Assembly: GCA_946530965.1 (NCBI GenBank)
Contig: CAMNAK010000002.1
Location: forward strand, 1 to 64,000
From: an uncultured Candidatus Saccharibacteria bacterium
GTDB lineage: Bacteria > Patescibacteriota > Saccharimonadia > Saccharimonadales > Saccharimonadaceae
Reading direction: 5' to 3'
Length of the DNA: 64,000 nt
Shown in pieces: positions 42,460 through 50,110 of the stretch (positions are counted from its first letter, which is position 1; each line of letters opens with the position of its first letter). The position numbers and the translations under genes were made by a program. The notes beneath the pieces are model-generated. The model saw only the letters and a program-made list of their open reading frames with translations, was not told the DNA's origin and did no database searches.

Positions 42460-44085
42460 TTAGTCGTGTTTCTTTACAGACTTATCCGTAACGTCAAACT
42501 TTTCCATATATAGGCCGAATGCCAAACGCGTCTGAGAATAGAAAGCGCAGAACGAAGAATAGACGACTGAGATAATTGGCGAAAGAATCCACTGAATCAC
42601 CATAACAATCTTTGGCTTATTCTTACAATTCTTTGGCTTTGGCGGAAGCATTTTTAGAGACAAGATAATCGAAATCAAGATACCAATCGCCGCAACCGTC
42701 TGAATGTAGCTTACAACAATCGGAAGATGACGAGACAATAAATCTCTAGACTCTAGATGGAATAGAAGCGGCACAAAACCACCAAACATAATGATTGGCG
42801 CCACAGCAGCAAGCGTAACATGGCCTTCTAGCAAACGATAGAACTTTGGAAATAGCGAAATAAAGGACATCTTGCGTTTCTTCGAGAATAGATAATCGCC
42901 GACATAGGCAACATCGCTTGCGCCATAATCCCAGCGGCGAAGCTGAACCCACTGCGCCTTCAAAGTCTTAAACAAGGTATCGCTAAGCACGGCATCCTGA
43001 CGGATTGGAGCACGAATCGGCAAGACCTCATACTTCCCTTCAAAATAGAACAAGCTACGCCAATACTGATGGCCATCTTCTACGATCGTCTTTGTACTCC
43101 AGAAATCCATGCCAATCAAAGCCTCGAGTGGCTGAGAATGCGAAGCAAAGTTCCTAAGAAGATGTGGTCTCATTGTACAAATAAGGTTCCAGAACGAGTT
43201 TGTCGTTGCAACTACGCGCGTAATTGCAGGCGCATCCCAAATGTTATTCGTAAACAAAGAAACCGGCTGATAAGAAAGATTCTGTCTATCTTCATGAACG
43301 ATAAACTCATAAGTAACCTGATCGAAATAGCAAGGATCTGGACGGTTATCGCTATCAAGCGTCGTCACGATAACGTTCTTTGGCTCGAGCTTCATCTCTG
43401 CCACAATATCTTTTAGTCTACGACCGGCATTAGTAATATTTCCACCCTTACCAACAACCTCACCCTTAATATCTTTAGGATGCATTACAAGCTCAAAATG
43501 ACCAAATTTGTTCTTATATTTCTTCTCTAGAGCCTTCGCAGTGGCAAGCGCCGCTTCTCCACCTCTCTCTTCGTAAGCAATCAAAAGAATCATGCGCTTC
43601 TTATCGGCAGTAGTTGCCAAGACGCTCTCAAGAGTTGGCCCAAGAACATCAATACTTTCGTTATAAAGCGTCACAATAACAGCGTGCCAAATATCCTCAT
43701 ATTTTGGATAGTTTTCCGGGTTCTTCGAAATCGCATCAAGATTACGAAGATGATCAGAAAAACCATATTCCTTCACATTCCATTTCTTAAGAGCCTTCAA
43801 GCTATTTTCTGGGTCCTCAAGCTCTTTAATGCGCTGGATCCAATCTACTTTAACAGATTGCTTTACAAGTTTCTGGCCCTGAATCATACGATAAGAAATA
43901 CCAACCGCTTTTACAAGATTCATGATTACGATAAGAAGAAGATAGACTGAACCCAGAACTGGAGAAATAGCAGAAAAAACAGGTAGCAAAACTACCATCA
44001 AAACACTCAAAACAAAAGGCAAAATTTCAAAAAAGCGATATTTTAAAGTTCGCTTCCCCTGAGGAAGCTCAACCGACTTAGCCAT
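42460..44085 (-). CDS. Membrane glycosyltransferase family 2 (processive type)
   Basis: The 541-residue protein has two N-terminal membrane helices (about residues 20-62). A GT-A catalytic domain with LDSDNRPDP (DxD-type metal site) and the acceptor motif QLRRWDYGA (QxxRW) follows, then four or so C-terminal helices. This is the layout of cellulose- or hyaluronan-synthase-like enzymes that make and export a polysaccharide. The product is unknown. It follows the 44092-44457 membrane gene by 6 nt. Confidence 0.88.
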   Translation of the reverse strand: MAKSVELPQGKRTLKYRFFEILPFVLSVLMVVLLPVFSAISPVLGSVYLLLIVIMNLVKAVGISYRMIQGQKLVKQSVKVDWIQRIKELEDPENSLKALKKWNVKEYGFSDHLRNLDAISKNPENYPKYEDIWHAVIVTLYNESIDVLGPTLESVLATTADKKRMILLIAYEERGGEAALATAKALEKKYKNKFGHFELVMHPKDIKGEVVGKGGNITNAGRRLKDIVAEMKLEPKNVIVTTLDSDNRPDPCYFDQVTYEFIVHEDRQNLSYQPVSLFTNNIWDAPAITRVVATTNSFWNLICTMRPHLLRNFASHSQPLEALIGMDFWSTKTIVEDGHQYWRSLFYFEGKYEVLPIRAPIRQDAVLSDTLFKTLKAQWVQLRRWDYGASDVAYVGDYLFSKKRKMSFISLFPKFYRLLEGHVTLAAVAPIIMFGGFVPLLFHLESRDLLSRHLPIVVSYIQTVAAIGILISIILSLKMLPPKPKNCKNKPKIVMVIQWILSPIISVVYSSFCAFYSQTRLAFGLYMEKFDVTDKSVKKHD

Positions 44086-44091
44086 CTTTTT

Positions 44092-44457
44092 CTACCCTTC
44101 TCCAAGCAAGCTATTTACAAAATATAGCGCAATAATCGTAATAATCATCGTAATCGCCAAGAATAGCCTTGCAACATCCTTGCCGCGCTTAGCAAACAAT
44201 CTCGCACTGAGCAAAATATGTCCAATACCAAGCGTTACTGCGAGTACTGAGAAAGAAGTTAGATACCACCATGCACCCTGAGAATAGCCATTATCTATAT
44301 CAGAATACCTAGCCCAAACCTTTGGCTGAGCAGCATTAAGCCTCATAATTGGAATCAAAAACAAAGCCAAGCTCAAACCGAATTGAACAATCATCCATAA
44401 CAGCAAGCCACGATCTTTCTTGAAAATCGTTTTAAAATCAGATGCTAGCTCTTTCAT
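44092..44457 (-). CDS. Three-helix membrane protein in the GT2 unit
   Basis: The 121-residue product has hydrophobic segments near residues 18-38, 60-82 and 95-118; no family is recognised. ATG 44457 follows TGGTAAAAT by 10 nt. Being first in a two-gene unit with the glycosyltransferase, it may assist glycan export or assembly (inference from position). Confidence 0.7.
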   Translation of the reverse strand: MKELASDFKTIFKKDRGLLLWMIVQFGLSLALFLIPIMRLNAAQPKVWARYSDIDNGYSQGAWWYLTSFSVLAVTLGIGHILLSARLFAKRGKDVARLFLAITMIITIIALYFVNSLLGEG

Positions 44458-44502
44458 TTCTTTAGATATTTTACCATAACTACAAAAATTCTACAGCACA
44501 AG

Positions 44503-44530
44503 CAAAATCCCCGCTCTCACGGGGACTTGC
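44503..44530 (-). terminator. Terminator of the small membrane peptide gene
   Basis: On the minus strand GTCCCCG and CGGGGAT pair with a short loop, then TTTT. Confidence 0.75.
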
Positions 44531-44535
44531 AATGT

Positions 44536-44631
44536 TTATTTTTTCGCTTCTGCTCTGTGCAAAGCAAGCGCTACAACTCCAGACGCCACACTTAGCACCA
44601 AGCCAGTAGCTAACAAAATATACGAACCCAC
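44536..44631 (-). CDS. Putative 31-residue transmembrane peptide
   Basis: GTG 44631 lies 7 nt after AAGGA and opens a frame encoding one hydrophobic helix (about residues 4-24, LLATGLVLSVASGVVALAL) with a charged end HRAEAKK. A promoter (TTGACA 44699-44704, 17 bp, TAGCAT) stands upstream and a terminator follows at once. Such a unit looks like a real small gene, possibly a regulator of a membrane complex or a toxin-like peptide. The evidence is positional only. Confidence 0.5.
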   Translation of the reverse strand: MGSYILLATGLVLSVASGVVALALHRAEAKK

Positions 44632-44707
44632 TCTTAGTTCCTTTTTTGTTTTTATTTTTGACTTGATACACTTTAATGCTAACACTTATCTCGTGCAATG
44701 TCAAGCT

Positions 44708-45058
44708 TCATTTTTGCTTTTCAAGCTTTTCAATTCTCTTTTCAAGTGCCAAAACTTTTTTGCCTTCAGACTCTATCGTAATACAGCGAGCGCAAGAGAT
44801 TGCAACCACGGATTCGCCAATCAAAACCGCAATTAGTCCCGGGACTAGCAAATGCAAACCTTCTTTTGCCGCAGCTTTCTTTTCCGTAAGATAGTTTGCC
44901 GGCGAACGGAACAAGGAATTTACATCAATATCACCAATACCAACAATTTGTTGGTAAGCATAGTAAAGCAGCATTGCTCCTGCTGCAATTACTAAGAGAC
45001 CCAAAATGACGAAGAAAACCGCCAAGCAAAGCTCTTTTCTGTTACTTTTTCTTTTCAT
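44708..45058 (-). CDS. Two-helix membrane protein with C-terminal coiled coil
   Basis: The 116-residue product has a basic start, helices at about 12-36 and 70-92, and a heptad-like Glu/Lys/Leu tail. No family is recognised. It overlaps the 3' end of the signal peptidase gene in another frame; the inner Met (45058) is chosen over 45073 because the overlap is shorter. Co-translation with sipW suggests a surface-export role. Confidence 0.65.
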   Translation of the reverse strand: MKRKSNRKELCLAVFFVILGLLVIAAGAMLLYYAYQQIVGIGDIDVNSLFRSPANYLTEKKAAAKEGLHLLVPGLIAVLIGESVVAISCARCITIESEGKKVLALEKRIEKLEKQK

Positions 45059-45548
45059 TTTCTTCCTTTGCATCAGACTTTTTCAGATTAAGTAGTATCT
45101 GAACCACAATGATCATCGCAACAATAACAACAATCCAAGCGTTATTATCAATAAACTTCACGACATAACCAGCAATCGGAACCTTGTTCGGCGCAACCTT
45201 ACCCTCGATCTGATAATAATCAAGATGCCCTTCATCGGCAGTCTCGCTCGCATCTGCCTTTGTATAGTAATCACCCTCTTCGGAAATTTCAGCAACACGA
45301 TGGCAAACAACTTCTTCACCCTTGTTAAAACAAACGATAGTTCCAACCTTTATATCTTCCCTTGGGACTGCCTGATAGTAAATCAAATCACCATAGTTTA
45401 ATTCTGGCGCCATCGAACCAGTCTCAACGGTCAGCGACTTAAAACCAAATAGCAGCGGTATATATAGAAGACCATACAAAGCAATACCTACGTAGCAGGT
45501 TATCGACAATATCCTAAATATAATCCTGACAGTCTTCATTATGTTCAT
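45042..45548 (-). CDS. sipW: Signal peptidase I, SipW/ER type
   Basis: The 168-residue protein has helices at both ends and the catalytic Ser45 in VETGSMAPEL. His83 in VVCHRV replaces the Lys of the bacterial type, so it belongs to the archaeal/ER-like SipW class (S26B). That class often processes a dedicated set of surface fibres. It is next to the sortase-pilin block. ATG 45548 follows TGCTAAAAT by 5 nt, so it should be leaderless. Confidence 0.92.
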   Translation of the reverse strand: MNIMKTVRIIFRILSITCYVGIALYGLLYIPLLFGFKSLTVETGSMAPELNYGDLIYYQAVPREDIKVGTIVCFNKGEEVVCHRVAEISEEGDYYTKADASETADEGHLDYYQIEGKVAPNKVPIAGYVVKFIDNNAWIVVIVAMIIVVQILLNLKKSDAKEENEKKK

Positions 45549-45588
45549 TATCTATTTTAGCATAAGCTCAATAACTTAAATTAGACAC

Positions 45589-45611
45589 AAAAAATCGCTC
45601 AAATGAGCGTC
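45589..45611 (-). terminator. tRNA-Thr terminator
   Basis: On the minus strand CGCTC-attt-GAGCG is followed by a run of six Ts. Confidence 0.8.
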
Positions 45612-45623
45612 TTTTGCAATAGA

Positions 45624-45699
45624 TGGAGCCGTTGACTGGGGTCGAACCAGCGACCTGCTCGTTACGAATGAGCTGCTCTGCCAACTGAGCTACAACGGC
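45624..45699 (-). tRNA. tRNA-Thr (anticodon CGT)
   Basis: Acceptor GCCGTTG pairs with CAACGGC, CCA is encoded, the anticodon loop is TTCGTAA and the T-arm CTGGTTCGACCCCAG is complete. No duplicated tRNA ends are visible here, unlike at Val, Ala and Gly. Confidence 0.95.
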
Positions 45700-45770
45700 A
45701 TCCTTGCTAAATTATAGCATAGTTTCTCGTGAGTAAATAAACTATCGAGAAAGTGATATATAATATTCTT

Positions 45771-46145
45771 ATGGCATTAATCTACTTTTTCTCGTGGTGG
45801 TATACACGCGGCTGGGGTTTCTTCCTAAAGCAAATGTCCGAAAAATTGCAGCATATTCTGGACGCTTTCTCGATCCCAAATTTACTCAAAACTCTCTTTC
45901 ACCCCTTCCGTCAAATCTCCGCAAACGAACGCGGCAGGACTATAGATGCAAAAATCTACGTTTTCTTTGATAAACTCGTTTCTCGTCTTGTCGGCTTCTT
46001 TGCTAGATTCTTCCTAATTATTGCTGGCATTATTTGTATAGTTATTGCAGCCGTATTCTTTCTAGTTCTCTGCATCTTGTGGCCATTCTTGCCACTAGCA
46101 CCAATCGCAGGCATCATTCTAACAATTTCAGGATTTACACTATGA
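45771..46145 (+). CDS. Membrane protein coupled to the Clp-like ATPase
   Basis: The 124-residue product has an amphipathic start and a long hydrophobic region (about residues 72-124, probably two helices) reaching the C-terminus; no family is recognised. ATG 45771 is used because TATATAAT ends 6 nt before it. The earlier in-frame ATG 45753 would lie upstream of the start of transcription. Its TGA overlaps the ATG of the ATPase gene, so the two are likely partners. Confidence 0.75.
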   Translation: MALIYFFSWWYTRGWGFFLKQMSEKLQHILDAFSIPNLLKTLFHPFRQISANERGRTIDAKIYVFFDKLVSRLVGFFARFFLIIAGIICIVIAAVFFLVLCILWPFLPLAPIAGIILTISGFTL

Positions 46146-48532
46146 ATTCATATAACTATCACACATCACGCGCACGCCGCGCCAGACTCGGCAAAGTTCT
46201 CGGGCATAAAGCAGTTTACGCATTTTTCTACATCTTCGCACTGCTCTTTTTAGCTGCTGGCACCTATCTATTAATCCAGAAATCTCCGCTCGCATGGCTC
46301 TGCTTTGGCCTAGCAATCTTTTTCGTTCTACCACCATATTGGATTCGTCACGATTTAGTCGAACTGCCGAAAAATAAAACAGATAGCCTAGAAAACCGTT
46401 TGTCTCGCGAGCTTCTTGTTAGACTTCCCAAAAATCCAGATACAAAAGCCATCTTGACCGAATCTCTAGAATGCCAAAGTGCAATCTTCCTAGAAAATCG
46501 CTATGGTATCGTCGCTCCACTTATCGATATCCTCGTTCCAGCAAGCGAAATCAAGCCAGAAGATTTGTTCACAAAAGCAAGCGAAATTGCCACTTCGCTA
46601 AATCTTCCAGAAGTCGACGGAGGAACCGTTATTGTTGCCTCGATTGAGCTAACTCCAAATTACGAAAAGATTCTAAAAAGCCTAAAGCTAGACCTTCCTG
46701 CTCTTTATGGCGGTATTAGCTGGTATTATTACCTCGTAAATCTCACAAAAAATTACCGTAAATACAAGAACACTGGCGGTATTGCCCGCGATCTTAGCTT
46801 CGGCTACGCCAATCTTCTTAGCCGCTTCGCCGAAAATATTTCCCAGAAATATGTCGGTAATTATTCTCCATCCCTTAATATCGCATCTCACAAAGATAAC
46901 GTTAAGCAGATGATAGACATCTTCTCTGGCAAAGGTCGCCAGAACGTTGCTCTTATCGGCGCAAACGGTAGCGGCAGAAGCAATATTGTCGAGAACTTTG
47001 CAAGCGAAATCCTTAACTCTAAAACCTCTGAAAAACTTCGTTTCCGCCAAATCTTTAGACTAGATGCTGCTGCCCTAGTTGCAAGCGCAAGCGGTCGTGG
47101 CCAAATCGAAGGCCTCATGAATGAAATCTTTAACGAAGTTTATGCTGCCAAAAATATTATTTTGTGGCTAGACAATGCCGAGATTTTCTTCGAAGACCAA
47201 ACTGGCGCAATAGATATTTCTAACCTATTAATCCCAATCCTTGAAAATGGCGCGATTCGCATCATTCTAACTATCGACGAGCAACACTTCCTCGAAGCAT
47301 CGTCAAAAAATCCAAGATTCACCAACAGCATCAACCGTATCATGGTTCAAGCCGCAAACCACGACGAAACTATTGCTGTCCTTCAAGATCAAAGTCCATA
47401 TTTTGAATACAAAAGCCAACACGCTATCATTACCTATTGGGCTCTCGAAGAAGCTTATCGCCTAGGTTCAAAATATATCAAAGATCTTGTTATGCCAGGT
47501 CAAGCTCTTACTCTACTCGAAATGGCAGTTAACTACGCCGAAGAAGGCTTTGTTACAGATAAATCAGTCCAGCAAGCAGTCGAAAAGAACTTTGGCATCA
47601 AGATGCAATCTACTCAAAGTGCCACAGACAAAAAGAAGCTCCTCGATCTTGAAAGTGAGCTTCACAAACGTCTAATCGGCCAGGATAGCGCCGTCAAAGC
47701 CGTCAGCGACTCTCTCAGACGCTCTGCTGCTGGCGTTAGGAATCAGAATCGCCCAATCGGTACTTTTATCTTCCTCGGCCCTACTGGCGTAGGAAAAACC
47801 GAGCTAGCAAAAGCCCTCAGCGAAACATATTTTAATGGCGAGCAAAACGTCATCCGTATCGACCTTAACGAATATGTCAAAGAAGAAGACGTTTCAAGAT
47901 TAATTGCCGACGCTTCCGAATACGATATGAGCCTAACCGCCCAAATCTCAAAGCAGCCTTTCGCCGTTGTATTGCTAGACGAAATCGAAAAAGCTCATCC
48001 AAAAGTATTAACCGCCCTTCTTCAGCTCCTCGATGAAGGCATTCTTCGCGATACTAAAAACCACGAAGTAAGTTTCCGCGACGCAATTATTATTGCCACC
48101 AGTAACGCTGGCGCTAACCAAATCCGAGATTATCTATCATCCGGCAAGAAACTAGACGAAGTTAAAGACATTCTAGTCGAGCAACTAATTCATGACGGCG
48201 AATTCAAACCAGAATTTTTGAACCGCTTTGACGAAATCTGCGTCTTTGAGCCACTAGAAAAAGACGATCTCATGAAGATTATCGATCTAATTATTGCTAG
48301 CGTAAACGACAACCTTTCCTCTCAAAAAATTACTATTAACGTCGACAACGACGCTAAGGCTCTACTCGTAGAAAAAGGCTACGACCCAAAGCTTGGCGCC
48401 CGTCCAATGAGGCGCATCGTCCAGAAAACCGTCGAGAATATTATCGCCAAACGCGTTCTAGCTGGAGACGTTTCCTCTGGCGCAGAAATCCAGATTTCAA
48501 AGCAAGATATCATAGACCAACTAGAAAAATAG
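46142..48532 (+). CDS. Membrane-anchored ClpB/ClpC-like AAA+ ATPase
   Basis: The 796-residue protein has two membrane helices (about 27-70) in place of the usual Clp N-domain and two AAA modules. Module 1 has a Walker A-like GANGSGRSN and ILWLDNAEIF. Module 2 has a classical GPTGVGKTELAKAL, VLLDEIEKAHP and the C-terminal GYDPKLGARPMRRIVQ. It unfolds or disaggregates proteins at the membrane. It may feed a protease or remodel surface complexes, but no ClpP is in the window. The start ATG overlaps the preceding stop (ATGA). Confidence 0.9.
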   Translation: MNSYNYHTSRARRARLGKVLGHKAVYAFFYIFALLFLAAGTYLLIQKSPLAWLCFGLAIFFVLPPYWIRHDLVELPKNKTDSLENRLSRELLVRLPKNPDTKAILTESLECQSAIFLENRYGIVAPLIDILVPASEIKPEDLFTKASEIATSLNLPEVDGGTVIVASIELTPNYEKILKSLKLDLPALYGGISWYYYLVNLTKNYRKYKNTGGIARDLSFGYANLLSRFAENISQKYVGNYSPSLNIASHKDNVKQMIDIFSGKGRQNVALIGANGSGRSNIVENFASEILNSKTSEKLRFRQIFRLDAAALVASASGRGQIEGLMNEIFNEVYAAKNIILWLDNAEIFFEDQTGAIDISNLLIPILENGAIRIILTIDEQHFLEASSKNPRFTNSINRIMVQAANHDETIAVLQDQSPYFEYKSQHAIITYWALEEAYRLGSKYIKDLVMPGQALTLLEMAVNYAEEGFVTDKSVQQAVEKNFGIKMQSTQSATDKKKLLDLESELHKRLIGQDSAVKAVSDSLRRSAAGVRNQNRPIGTFIFLGPTGVGKTELAKALSETYFNGEQNVIRIDLNEYVKEEDVSRLIADASEYDMSLTAQISKQPFAVVLLDEIEKAHPKVLTALLQLLDEGILRDTKNHEVSFRDAIIIATSNAGANQIRDYLSSGKKLDEVKDILVEQLIHDGEFKPEFLNRFDEICVFEPLEKDDLMKIIDLIIASVNDNLSSQKITINVDNDAKALLVEKGYDPKLGARPMRRIVQKTVENIIAKRVLAGDVSSGAEIQISKQDIIDQLEK

Positions 48533-48541
48533 TTTTACCCC

Positions 48542-48570
48542 TTGCAAATAATCTATTTTTCATATATACT
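48542..48570 (+). promoter_or_regulatory. tRNA-Asp promoter
   Basis: TTGCAA (48542-48547), 17 bp, TATACT (48565-48570), ending 10 nt before the tRNA. An ACCCCT motif overlaps the -35 box. Confidence 0.7.
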
Positions 48571-48580
48571 ACACACATAA

Positions 48581-48657
48581 GCGCTCGTGGTATAGTGGTC
48601 TAGTACGCCTCCCTGTCACGGAGGAGATCGCCAGTTCGACTCTGGTCGGGCGCGCCA
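48581..48657 (+). tRNA. tRNA-Asp (anticodon GTC)
   Basis: Acceptor GCGCTCG pairs with CGGGCGC, the anticodon arm CCTCC-CTGTCAC-GGAGG is intact, the T-arm is present and CCA is encoded. A terminator-like hairpin ATACTTCC/GGAGTAT follows at 48672-48697. Confidence 0.96.
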
Positions 48658-48705
48658 TTACAAGATTTTCAAATACTTCCGAAAGGGAGTATTTTTATTA
48701 CCAAG

Positions 48706-48733
48706 AAAAAGCGCGCCTTGTAAAAGCGCGCTT
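48706..48733 (-). terminator. Terminator of the 48745 gene
   Basis: On the minus strand AAGCGCGC and GCGCGCTTTTT form a perfect stem with a 10-nt loop. Confidence 0.85.
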
Positions 48734-48744
48734 CAAAGAACAAA

Positions 48745-49152
48745 TCACTTGGTAAATACGCAGTGCTCCCGTACTTGCAGAAGTTCTTCGCCAACTCGAC
48801 AAGCCATGCACAGTTTTGCCAGCTCGGCCGGAGGATAGCTCTCTCCAATTCCGGGAAGGCTGCTGGAATCAGGAATATCGATCCGGATACCGAAACGCTC
48901 GAGAAGGATAATCAGGACAGCATATGAGGCTATGCCAGCATTCGGGACGTTGACAATCAAATCGAAAATAGTCACGTCCTTAAGCTGATCAATCCGGTCG
49001 TAACCCTTATGAGTGAAACAGCCAATCAGGCGGCGCATGACCTTGTCATGATTATAGGGGTCCTTGAGACTCACCATCTCGCAAGCTTCCTTAAGCGAAA
49101 TGTGGTTCATCTCTTCCTGAGAAATAATCTGGTTTTCATCAAATTTCTTCAT
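48745..49152 (-). CDS. Orphan protein with RNA polymerase alpha-CTD-like helix-hairpin-helix fold
   Basis: The 135-residue product is not assigned, but residues about 40-92 (RLIGCFTHKGYDRIDQLKDV, then PNAGIASYAVLIILLERFGI) follow the alpha-CTD pattern. In that fold a GY-type first hairpin is followed by an N-x-G second hairpin and an ending such as LxxxGI. It may bind DNA or contact transcription complexes. ATG 49152 is preceded by TAGGTG, and the promoter at 49252-49280 gives a leader of about 95 nt. It is a single-gene unit beside tRNA-Asp and the tRNA-Gly element. Confidence 0.72.
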   Translation of the reverse strand: MKKFDENQIISQEEMNHISLKEACEMVSLKDPYNHDKVMRRLIGCFTHKGYDRIDQLKDVTIFDLIVNVPNAGIASYAVLIILLERFGIRIDIPDSSSLPGIGESYPPAELAKLCMACRVGEELLQVREHCVFTK

Positions 49153-49251
49153 GATGTTCACCTATATTTCCTATTCTAATGTGCATACCCAATGAGTAGG
49201 AAACCTCATATGGGTGCATGGGCGAGGCTCTCTCGTCACTTGTATATGTAA

Positions 49252-49280
49252 ATTATACAACTTTTGCTTATTTTTGTCAA
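49252..49280 (-). promoter_or_regulatory. Promoter of the 48745 gene
   Basis: On the minus strand TTGACA (49275-49280), 17 bp, TATAAT (49252-49257): a perfect consensus pair. The long leader has a GAGAGAGCC-rich segment and no ORF. Confidence 0.85.
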
Positions 49281-49393
49281 TATAAGTATTAGCGTTACCT
49301 TCTATAATGCCGCCTCTTAAGAACAATTCCTGCAATAGCCATTCCACGCAAATCCGCACTAAAAACACCCGAGCAAACTCGAGCATTTTTAGC

Positions 49394-49572
49394 GGTGCGG
49401 GTATAGGGAGAGCGCAATTCTTCGAATTGCTTGACTCGGGGCGTCGGCTCAGAAAATCCGAAATACTGCATATTTCTCTGTTTTCTCTCGCCTCCTACCT
49501 CGTCCGAACCCACGGGTTCGCCTCGCCTAATACGCACCAAGAAAAACCCCGAGACCAGCTCGGGGCTTTTCT
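49394..49572. mobile_element. tRNA-Gly-linked mini-element (three hairpins, 180 bp)
   Basis: The 17 bp at 49394-49410 repeat exactly the 3' end of tRNA-Gly (49574-49590). The arm GGTGCG...GAG pairs with CTC...CGCACC at 49522-49538. Inside are GCAATTC-ttc-GAATTGC, the core GGGGCGTCGGCTC (49438-49450), CTCTCGCCTCCT (49485-49496) and CGAACCC-ac-GGGTTCG (49505-49520). One terminator (CCCCGAG/CTCGGGG plus T-run) lies next to the tRNA; another (GCTCGAG/CTCGGGT plus T-run, minus strand, 49363-49390) follows the outer copy. The plan matches the tRNA-Val and tRNA-Ala elements. Mobility is inferred. Confidence 0.65.
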
Positions 49573-49647
49573 TGGTGCGGGTATAGGGAGTCGAACCCTA
49601 GTCTCATCCTTGGGAAGGATACATAATAGCCGTTATACGACACCCGC
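49573..49647 (-). tRNA. tRNA-Gly (anticodon CCC)
   Basis: Acceptor GCGGGTG pairs with TACCCGC (one wobble), the anticodon loop is TTCCCAA, the T-arm AGGGTTCGACTCCCT is complete and CCA is encoded. Confidence 0.95.
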
Positions 49648-49678
49648 ATAAACTAAAACTAGTATAGCATACGAAAGA

Positions 49679-49707
49679 AAAAGAACCTCGAACAAATCGA
49701 GGCTCAA
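49679..49707 (-). terminator. Terminator of the 49717 gene
   Basis: On the minus strand CCTCGA and TCGAGG pair around TTTGT, followed by TTCTTTTT. Confidence 0.75.
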
Positions 49708-49716
49708 TCTCGAGGA

Positions 49717-50031
49717 TTAGCTCCTGGTACCATACAGCTTAGAAAGCCAAACACATTTCTCTTTCAATGTTCCGGCGTAAAATTCAATGATCATACGCTC
49801 AGAATCATCATTGCAGGCTTTACTCTTCTTAGTCGCCTGCCTCGCAAGCTCGTAGTATTGCATAACCGTGTCACTATCGACATATGCTGAGGGAATATCG
49901 ATACTACACAGTTTCCAAATCGCCATCGAGCATTCGAAGCAAATCTGTTTGGCAACAGTTTCTTTATCCTCGATTGAGGTGCTTGCGCCAAATTTCTCAT
50001 ACAATTGCGCAACTTGTTCCAATAACAGCAT
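49717..50031 (-). CDS. Small orphan protein, Shine-Dalgarno-led
   Basis: The 104-residue product looks all-helical with Cys and Lys/Glu-rich faces. No signal peptide, membrane helix or recognised family is present. The frame is open to 50061, but ATG 50031 lies 5 nt after a perfect AGGAGGG and is clearly the start. A TGATATAAT box upstream drives a leader of about 30 nt. It forms a one-gene unit on the other side of tRNA-Gly from the alpha-CTD-like orphan. Confidence 0.7.
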   Translation of the reverse strand: MLLLEQVAQLYEKFGASTSIEDKETVAKQICFECSMAIWKLCSIDIPSAYVDSDTVMQYYELARQATKKSKACNDDSERMIIEFYAGTLKEKCVWLSKLYGTRS

Positions 50032-50110
50032 AATATCCCTCCTCGTGCAGTCCTTGGACAAGCAAATTATATCATCTTAGCCAAAGATAAGATATGCTAT
50101 ACTAGCCCTA

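Noticed and set aside
44480-44704. 74-codon frame overlapping the small membrane peptide
   Set aside because: It runs through the promoter and terminator in another frame and has no ribosome-binding site; the 31-codon frame fits the signals better.
45753-46145. Reassigned UGA codon as in Absconditabacteria/Gracilibacteria
   Set aside because: TGA acts as a normal stop here and no conserved gene contains internal TGA.
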